In this document: positions 1 to 5,059 of the stretch, piece after piece | Layout of the letters: each line of letters begins with the position of its first letter | Numbering within the stretch: position 1 is the stretch's first letter | Assembly: GCA_002787175.1 (NCBI GenBank) | Contig: PCWC01000040.1 | Coordinates: 1-7,995, forward strand | Length of the DNA: 7,995 nt | Direction: 5' to 3' | Source: Parcubacteria group bacterium CG11_big_fil_rev_8_21_14_0_20_39_22 | Lineage (GTDB): Bacteria; Patescibacteriota; Minisyncoccia; Phycocordibacterales; GCA-002787175 | The notes under the pieces: generated by a model | What the model was told of the DNA's origin: nothing | The model's input: the letters and a program-made list of their open reading frames with translations, nothing else | Database searches by the model: none | Translations under genes and position numbers: made by a program

Positions 1-21
1 AAGATAGACGCTTTAGAGTGA

Positions 22-984
22 TTAGTGGGTTATTGAGAAAAGGATAAATAGCCCCCGAAAAGTTTCTATACTCCCTTTTTTAATATAAACATCATTGCGT
101 GGAATCGAGTCGGTAGTCACTGTTTCAACTCCCTCGGCTCGCATTTTATCTTCCGCACTCGATACTCCGTCGTGACTGAAGATTGCGTGAGTAAAGCACG
201 TCAGAACTTCTTTGGGTCTCAGCTCTCGAAGGAAACGAACACCTTCGATGTTTGTATTTCCAGTGTCGTTTATATCGTCGTATTGGACGGCTATCTTTCC
301 AGTAAGATCAGGACCGATGTATTTCTCGATCTTTACCTTGCTATCTTTCTGTCGAGATTTCCTGAGTACACCGACCTCTACGTTTTTACCGAGTTTCTCG
401 GCAAATCTTGTCGCTCGCACGTGAGCGCCGGCATCTGGTGCTACAATCACGATATTTGAAATATCACCTTTAAACCTTTTGCGAAAATATTTGGCAAATA
501 TATATCGAGCGCTCAAGTTTTCGACTGGGATGTCAAAAAAACCGGGTGCTTGTTCCACATGCAGGTCTAATGTGAAGATTCTGTCTGCATTTTTCGACAG
601 GATCTCCGCAATAGCTTTTGCTGAGATCGGTACCCTGGGCCTGTCTTTTCGATCTTGACGCATATAGGGAATAAAAGGAAGGATATGGACCCATTCCTGT
701 GCCCCTCCCTCACGACCGGCTTCGGCTGCGAACAAAGCTTGGATGATGCCTGTATTTGGGTTGGGCAGTTGTGGACAATGGACAAAGTATACACTCCTTC
801 GTCGTACAGAAAACGGGATATGGATTCCTTCCTCTTCATTATTGAAGCTCCAGGATTTAATGAGAATATGTGGACAGCTGAGACTCTTATTTCTAAGCCC
901 AGCTTGTATTCGTCCAGCCAATTCTTGGGTTCCGTCCGAAGACAGTATAGCGATATTATTTGAAGATCTTGATCTTGTTTCCAT
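22..984 (-). CDS. prs: Ribose-phosphate pyrophosphokinase (PRPP synthetase)
   Basis: Makes PRPP from ribose 5-phosphate and ATP, the cytosolic precursor for purine, pyrimidine, NAD, His and Trp synthesis and for base salvage. The 320 residues match the usual family length (about 310-320). Visible motifs: N-terminal phosphoribosyltransferase-like half; YMRQDRK at 107-113 (ATP-binding RQDR motif); TLDLH at 138-142 followed by GFFDIPVENL; VAPDAGAHVRA at 181-191; flexible-loop Lys209 and Arg211; PRPP-binding loop DDINDTGNT at 236-244; and THAIFS at 265-270. The loop departs from the usual DD-I/M-IDTAGT: Asn replaces the hydrophobic residue before Asp240, and Gly-Asn replaces Ala-Gly. Asp236, Asp237, Asp240, Thr241 and Thr244 are kept, so activity is expected. 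The start is the first ATG, with a purine-rich GAGAAAGGG about 6 nt upstream, the only SD-like site in the window. It is transcribed away from adk. Function is confident; the loop's effect is unknown. Confidence 0.95.
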   Translation of the reverse strand: METRSRSSNNIAILSSDGTQELAGRIQAGLRNKSLSCPHILIKSWSFNNEEEGIHIPFSVRRRSVYFVHCPQLPNPNTGIIQALFAAEAGREGGAQEWVHILPFIPYMRQDRKDRPRVPISAKAIAEILSKNADRIFTLDLHVEQAPGFFDIPVENLSARYIFAKYFRKRFKGDISNIVIVAPDAGAHVRATRFAEKLGKNVEVGVLRKSRQKDSKVKIEKYIGPDLTGKIAVQYDDINDTGNTNIEGVRFLRELRPKEVLTCFTHAIFSHDGVSSAEDKMRAEGVETVTTDSIPRNDVYIKKGSIETFRGLFILFSITH

Positions 985-1045
985 GATAGGCCCTTTCTCT
1001 TGTTTGGTTCTATTTTTAGTATGATGACCTTTTCTCTACGCAGAT

Positions 1046-1071
1046 ATTATAATAATGAGGTGGTTTGTCAA
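1046..1071 (-). promoter_or_regulatory. Candidate promoter for prs
   Basis: Read on the minus strand, a perfect TTGACA (-35) lies at 1066-1071 and a perfect TATAAT (-10) at 1046-1051. The spacer is 14 bp, shorter than the ideal 17. An alternative -10, TAATAT at 1044-1049, gives 16 bp but a weaker match. Transcription would start near 1039, leaving a leader of about 55 nt before the prs ATG. Both hexamers are seen directly; promoter activity is inferred. Confidence 0.45.
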
Positions 1072-1105
1072 CAAAAATATTTTGCTTCGGTTTTTAAGGG
1101 TTTTA

Positions 1106-1120
1106 TGTTATAAATTAGCG
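1106..1120 (+). promoter_or_regulatory. Extended -10 element directly upstream of adk (leaderless start)
   Basis: TG at 1106-1107, one base, then TATAAA at 1109-1114 make an extended -10 (TGnTATAAA). Six bases separate it from ATG at 1121, so transcription would begin at or next to the A of the start codon. No good -35 lies 17 bp upstream, as is common for extended -10 promoters, and there is no SD sequence. This supports 1121 over the longer in-frame start at 1055. Another TATAAT on the plus strand at 1048-1053 could give a transcript with a roughly 60-nt leader instead. Confidence 0.5.
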
Positions 1121-1684
1121 ATGGAAATGAATATAAATACTATTTTAATGATGGGTAAAACTGGCTCTGGTAAAGGTACTCAGGCCAAACTGTTGTCCGA
1201 TAGGGTTGGTTTCGAAATCTTCTCTTCAGGAGACAAATTTAGGGAATTGAGATCTCGGGAAGATTGGTTGGGTGAAAGGATCCATGAAGAATACGATAAG
1301 GGTCTTTTGATGCCTCATTGGTTCGCCTCCTTTCTTTTTGAGGAAAAACTTTTAAATACCCCTCCTAAACAGGGGCTTATCTTTGAAGGTTCCGGGCGAA
1401 AAAAGCCCGAGGCGGAGCTTTTTGACGAAGTAGCGACTTGGCTTAAAAGAGATTATGCCGTTATCAACATAAAAGTAAGCGACGAGGAAGCAATAAAAAG
1501 AATGAAAGATCGCGGACGGTCCGATGGACTCGATGTTACAGAGAAAATCAAAAATCGGTTGGATGAATATAGAAATTACACCGAACCTGCAATCGAATTT
1601 TTTCGAAGCCGAGGCAAGGTAATAGATATAGATGGTATGCCAGCTCCGGAGATTATTCACGAAAATATTTTAGAAAAACTTTAA
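1121..1684 (+). CDS. adk: Adenylate kinase / nucleoside monophosphate kinase, short-LID form
   Basis: P-loop kinase that interconverts AMP + ATP and 2 ADP in the cytosol. At 187 residues it is shorter than the roughly 215-residue long-LID enzymes. Visible motifs: P-loop GKTGSGKGTQ at 12-21; SSGDKFRE at 35-42, matching the NMP-binding STGDxLR motif; YDKGLLMP at 58-65 (usual DxGxLVPD); FEGSGRKKPEAE at 88-99, where the family normally has DGFPRxxxQAE, with Arg93 kept; a short LID around RMKDRGRSDG (127-136) without zinc cysteines; and RLDEYRNYTEPAIEFF (146-161). The reading frame extends upstream to ATG 1055, but the extra 22 residues precede the normal N-terminus and overlap the promoter. I therefore place the start at 1121; a second ATG at 1127 is also possible. 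It diverges from prs and lies 42 bp before pyrH. Specificity for AMP rather than another NMP is inferred from the family. Confidence 0.88.
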   Translation: MEMNINTILMMGKTGSGKGTQAKLLSDRVGFEIFSSGDKFRELRSREDWLGERIHEEYDKGLLMPHWFASFLFEEKLLNTPPKQGLIFEGSGRKKPEAELFDEVATWLKRDYAVINIKVSDEEAIKRMKDRGRSDGLDVTEKIKNRLDEYRNYTEPAIEFFRSRGKVIDIDGMPAPEIIHENILEKL

Positions 1685-1726
1685 AACAATTTTAATTTAT
1701 TTTTTAACAAACTCTTATTTAAATTT

Positions 1727-2410
1727 ATGGAAAATAAAACAGTAGTAATATCTCTTGGAGGTTCACTTATTGTACCCGATGAGGTTGACATAGAATTTCT
1801 TAGTGGATTTAAAAAACTTATAGAAGAGTATGTTTCTAAAAAGTGTCGTTTTTTAATAATCACAGGTGGGGGTCGTACTTGTAGAAAATACCAGGCAGCC
1901 GGCAGAAAAATAGCTGATTTATCAGATGAAAATGTTGATTGGATCGGTATAGCATCTCTTACGTTAAACGCAGAATTTACCAAAATTATATTTGGTGATC
2001 TGGCTCACAGTAAGGTCATTATAGAACCGGAAGATTTAAAAGGTATAGAGGTTCCGGTTATAATCGGAGGAGCCAAAGAGCCCGGACATAGTACCGATTT
2101 TGATGCTGTTGAATTTGCGAATCAAATCAAGGCGACATCAGTGGTTAATCTTTCAAACATTGACTACGCTTACGACAAGGATCCTAAAAAGTTTCCAGAT
2201 GCAAAGAAAATCGAAAAAACTAACTGGCAAGAATTTAGAAAAATCTTGCCAGAGAAGTGGGATCCGGGGCTAAATTCACCTTTTGACCCCATTGCAGCAA
2301 AGAGGGCGGAGGAGCTTGATATTGAGGTCGCTATTTTAAACGGTAAGAACTTGGATAACCTACGTTCTTACTTCGAAGGAAAAGATTTTATAGGTACAGT
2401 CATAAAATAA
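1727..2410 (+). CDS. pyrH: UMP kinase, archaeal type (amino acid kinase fold)
   Basis: Phosphorylates UMP to UDP with ATP, a pyrimidine nucleotide step in the cytosol. The 227 residues match the length of archaeal UMP kinases. Visible: SLGGSL at 9-14 (phosphate-binding N-terminus); ITGGGRTCRKYQAAGR at 45-60; DWIGIASLTLNA at 71-82, matching archaeal D-x-x-GI-x-x-T-x-x-NA; GGAKEPGHSTDFDA at 114-127, matching GGTxPGHTTDAVA; NIDYAYDKDPKKFPDAKK at 144-161; and PFDPIAAKRAEE at 185-196, where archaeal enzymes have DPLAA. The C-terminus ends GTVI as in the family. This pattern fits the archaeal UMP kinase group better than the E. coli PyrH group. It lies 42 bp after adk in an AT-rich gap without SD or an obvious promoter, and 3 bp before map, so co-transcription with map is likely. 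A related small-molecule kinase of the same fold is the main alternative. Confidence 0.9.
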   Translation: MENKTVVISLGGSLIVPDEVDIEFLSGFKKLIEEYVSKKCRFLIITGGGRTCRKYQAAGRKIADLSDENVDWIGIASLTLNAEFTKIIFGDLAHSKVIIEPEDLKGIEVPVIIGGAKEPGHSTDFDAVEFANQIKATSVVNLSNIDYAYDKDPKKFPDAKKIEKTNWQEFRKILPEKWDPGLNSPFDPIAAKRAEELDIEVAILNGKNLDNLRSYFEGKDFIGTVIK

Positions 2411-2413
2411 AAA

Positions 2414-3184
2414 ATGTCACTTATAAAGACACCTGAGGATATAGAGAAACTTCGCGAGAGTGGGAAACGCTTGGCTTTCATATTAGACAAAATTACAGAA
2501 ATGGTGAGAGTGGGGGTTGCCGTAAAAGATTTAAATGAAGAAGCTCACAGACTTATGACACGTGGCGGTGATAAGCCTGCTTTTTTGGGATATAAGCCGA
2601 GCGGTGCGCCAAAGGGTTTTCCTTCAAGTCTTTGCGTTTCAATAAACGATGGTTTAGTTCATGGAGAGTCGAGCAAAAGTGACTATGTGATAAATGAGGG
2701 TGATGTCGTAAAGATAGATGGAGGTTTAAATCACAAAGGTAGATTTACCGATATGGCGAGAACTATTGCGGTCGGGTCTGTTTCTCCTAAAGTTAAAGAG
2801 GTTATTGAAGTTACGAAAATTGCTTTGCAAAAGGGCATTGAAGCGGCGAAAGTTGGTAATACCGTCGGCGATATAGGGTTTGCCATCGAATCTTTTGTAG
2901 CGCCTTATAAATTTGGTATTATACGAGATCTCGCAGGACACGGTGTCGGGCACGCTGTTCATGAAGAACCTCTGATTCCAAATTTCGGCAGACCGGGCAA
3001 AGGGGAAAAACTAAAAGCGGGTATGGTAATAGCTATTGAGCCGATGCTGACCTTGGGTGGTGAGGATATTAAAGTCCTTGAAGACGGTTTTACATACGGG
3101 ACAGAGGATGGATCAATAGGAACTCATTTCGAACACACGATTCTAATTACTGAAGACGGACCAGAGATTTTAACTAAACAGTAG
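2414..3184 (+). CDS. map: Methionine aminopeptidase, type I
   Basis: Removes the initiator methionine from nascent proteins at the ribosome (M24 'pita-bread' metalloprotease). At 256 residues it is a plain type Ia enzyme without an N-terminal extension or type II insert. All five metal ligands are visible by alignment to E. coli Map: Asp102 (KID), Asp113 (FTD), His176 (AGHGVGH), Glu209 (AIEP) and Glu240 (THFEH). His83 (LVHG) and His183 (VHEEP) correspond to the conserved active-site histidines, and LCVSINDGLVHG (73-84) to the substrate-pocket segment. The start follows the pyrH stop by 3 nt in an A-only spacer without SD, suggesting translation by reinitiation. map follows adk in the ribosomal-protein (spc) region of many bacteria; here the two are close but separated by pyrH. 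Confidence 0.97.
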   Translation: MSLIKTPEDIEKLRESGKRLAFILDKITEMVRVGVAVKDLNEEAHRLMTRGGDKPAFLGYKPSGAPKGFPSSLCVSINDGLVHGESSKSDYVINEGDVVKIDGGLNHKGRFTDMARTIAVGSVSPKVKEVIEVTKIALQKGIEAAKVGNTVGDIGFAIESFVAPYKFGIIRDLAGHGVGHAVHEEPLIPNFGRPGKGEKLKAGMVIAIEPMLTLGGEDIKVLEDGFTYGTEDGSIGTHFEHTILITEDGPEILTKQ

Positions 3185-3207
3185 TTTTCTCAATATGGGC
3201 TACGGGG

Positions 3208-3213
3208 TATAAT
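3208..3213 (+). promoter_or_regulatory. Consensus -10 box (TATAAT) 6 nt before the 3220 start codon
   Basis: A perfect TATAAT is followed by six bases (AAAACT) and then ATG at 3220. This places the transcription start at about the first base of the start codon, a leaderless arrangement with the same 6-nt spacing as at adk. The hexamer 17 bp upstream, TTTTCT at 3185-3190, matches the -35 consensus in only three positions. It would separate expression of the 3220-7825 gene pair from adk-pyrH-map. I saw no terminator hairpin between map and this box, so read-through from map is also likely. Confidence 0.6.
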
Positions 3214-3219
3214 AAAACT

Positions 3220-5058
3220 ATGGAAAAAGGAAAACTACCCCAAACTTTAACTTCTCTTGATCAGCTTGAACCTTCTATGCTGAACAATGGACCGACAGAA
3301 AAAACAAAAGAAAAAATCGAGGAGAAAAAAGCCAAAGAAGACACAGTCGAAACAGTAAAAAATGAACCGAGTACAGGCAAGCGCGATCGACGTTTCAGGT
3401 CTAACGATAATGTTGGGTTGAGAGAAAGGTCAGAGGTAAAGAATAAGAATAGGAATAGTCAAAATGTCTCTTTAGATAGACAAAAGGACATCCTATACCT
3501 TGGAAATAGTGAGGATTTTCTCAAAAATTTCGAATCATTCGGGGAATTATTGAGCTTTCTGAATAAAGAGGAGATATCGGAAGAAAAAGTAAGGTTTCGT
3601 AAAGACGGGAGAGAAATCCCTTTGTGGAAAATTGAAAAGGATATAGCAGAGGTTTGGACTGAAAACTCTTTAGAAACAGATGAGAAAAGTCGTACTGCAA
3701 GGTGGGTGCGTCTTCTAAACAGGTTGCCTACAGACCACGGCATACAAGCCACGGTCGCAAAACTGGCTTTTTCCAAAATACCATCTGTGAAGGATGAGTC
3801 TCCCAGGAATGATACCTTAGAAGGTAAAAAAGAAAGTAAATATAATAAAGAATCAGAGAGTGGTGAAGTAAAACCTGTGGAAAGTCCTAATGGGGTTGTT
3901 GATGGGAAACAATACAGCACGGGCGGGACTTTTTATGTTAACGCTTCTAACCGCGAAATTCAGGGTCCTGGGGGACTTGAATGGGGTGATGGTAAAAGTC
4001 GAGATACAGAAGTTATAAGAGAAAATACCGCAAATGTAACGGAAGAAAAATCTGCAAAAAAACCGATTGCGGTAGAAGTTCCCCAAGAACAACAGAGTTC
4101 GGAGACTCCGTTGGAAAAAACTGAAGATGCGGAGAGTAGTATAGATATAGAATCAAGCGAAGTAACCGAGGATGGAGGTGAGGTGGAGGAAGTGACTCGA
4201 CCAGAACCAGTTCAAGAAGAAGAATTTGGGGATATAAAAGAAACTGAACTTCATAGAACTGTATCTAAAGAGGTCGAGAAGGTGGCAAAAAATGGGTCAT
4301 ATAAAAAAGATCTTATAACCCGTGTCGCCTTGGCGATTTCAGTCGGTATTGCTGGTGCAGTGTTATATAAAAAAGTTGAATCTGTAGAGAATTCTCTGGA
4401 TCCCGATAAAGTTAAAGCCGAGGTAAAAGTTTCTGCACCAGAATCTGGTTTTACCGAAGTGGAAGGAATAAAGATATTAAAAAATCAGGATAGTCAGGGT
4501 CAGCAAGGAGCCGAGCAAGAAGAATCAGAAAAGATGCAATTTATATTTGGTCAGCCTCAGAATATAGATTCATCTTCCGGTAGCGATGTTTTTGTGGAAG
4601 ATAAAATGGGCGAGGGGTCTTTTGAAGATATTTCACCGAAGGAAATAAATAGCGAGTCAGAAAAGGCACCCGAAAACATAGCGGAAAAGGATGAAAATAA
4701 AGAAAATGATAATGAGGTTACAGGTAGCGCAGAAGGAAAGTATTATGAGGATCGATCTGATGATTATGGTGATAAAATAGAGAGGCGTCCTATTGCTGAG
4801 AATTCTAACTTTTCGAACTTGTCTACAGGAATACCCAATCCACCAGAGCCACCCGAAGCCTTTAAGGCAAAAACAGATAAGAATCCAAAAAAGAAGGGTT
4901 TCCTCGGTAAATTTTTTCGGTCTATTGTCGGTGATACCCTAAAAAAACCGAACCAAGGCGAGTCTTTTGTAAAAATTGCAAGAAACGTAAAACCTGTAAA
5001 AAGACCAGAAATCGTAAGGACAGAGAGAAATAGCACTATAACACTTCCTAAAAAATAA
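3220..5058 (+). CDS. Unrecognised charged low-complexity protein with one candidate membrane segment
   Basis: I do not recognise this 612-residue protein. Residues 1-85 are charged and K/E/N/R-rich. Residues about 88-186 look like a small folded, mainly helical domain with regular hydrophobic spacing (for example IPLWKIEKDIAEVW and ARWVRLLNRL). Residues 187-360 are mostly acidic and low-complexity, apart from a short glycine/aromatic patch around 235-256 (GGTFYVN, GPGGLEWG). Residues 369-383 (VALAISVGIAGAVLY) are the only hydrophobic run, flanked by KKD/R and KK; it is short, so a membrane helix is plausible but not certain. Residues 390-545 are again acidic and probably disordered. The C-terminus turns basic, with an amphipathic stretch at 557-576. 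There is no N-terminal signal peptide. The stop is one base from the downstream ATPase start, so the two are surely co-transcribed and probably coupled. A membrane anchor or adaptor for that ATPase is my inference only. Confidence 0.85.
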   Translation: MEKGKLPQTLTSLDQLEPSMLNNGPTEKTKEKIEEKKAKEDTVETVKNEPSTGKRDRRFRSNDNVGLRERSEVKNKNRNSQNVSLDRQKDILYLGNSEDFLKNFESFGELLSFLNKEEISEEKVRFRKDGREIPLWKIEKDIAEVWTENSLETDEKSRTARWVRLLNRLPTDHGIQATVAKLAFSKIPSVKDESPRNDTLEGKKESKYNKESESGEVKPVESPNGVVDGKQYSTGGTFYVNASNREIQGPGGLEWGDGKSRDTEVIRENTANVTEEKSAKKPIAVEVPQEQQSSETPLEKTEDAESSIDIESSEVTEDGGEVEEVTRPEPVQEEEFGDIKETELHRTVSKEVEKVAKNGSYKKDLITRVALAISVGIAGAVLYKKVESVENSLDPDKVKAEVKVSAPESGFTEVEGIKILKNQDSQGQQGAEQEESEKMQFIFGQPQNIDSSSGSDVFVEDKMGEGSFEDISPKEINSESEKAPENIAEKDENKENDNEVTGSAEGKYYEDRSDDYGDKIERRPIAENSNFSNLSTGIPNPPEPPEAFKAKTDKNPKKKGFLGKFFRSIVGDTLKKPNQGESFVKIARNVKPVKRPEIVRTERNSTITLPKK

Positions 5059-5059
5059 A

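Noticed and set aside
1055..1120. Longer adk start at ATG 1055, adding 22 residues with a hydrophobic look
   Set aside because: Adenylate kinases begin only a few residues before the P-loop, and the extra stretch overlaps an extended -10 box and the divergent promoter region. It is unlikely to be translated.
1393..1409. Hairpin CGGGC - 7-base loop - GCCCG resembling a terminator
   Set aside because: It lies inside the adk coding sequence, in the conserved FEGSGRKKPEAE segment, and is not followed by a T-run.
1685..1726. Possible terminator or promoter in the adk-pyrH gap
   Set aside because: The gap is AT-rich with T-runs but no GC-rich stem. TTAACA at 1704-1709 resembles a -35 but has no correctly spaced -10.
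3459..3920. Minus-strand reading frame of 153 codons within the 612-residue gene
   Set aside because: It is a shadow of the plus-strand gene; its Ser/Phe/Leu-rich translation is what antisense reading of Lys/Glu-rich codons gives.
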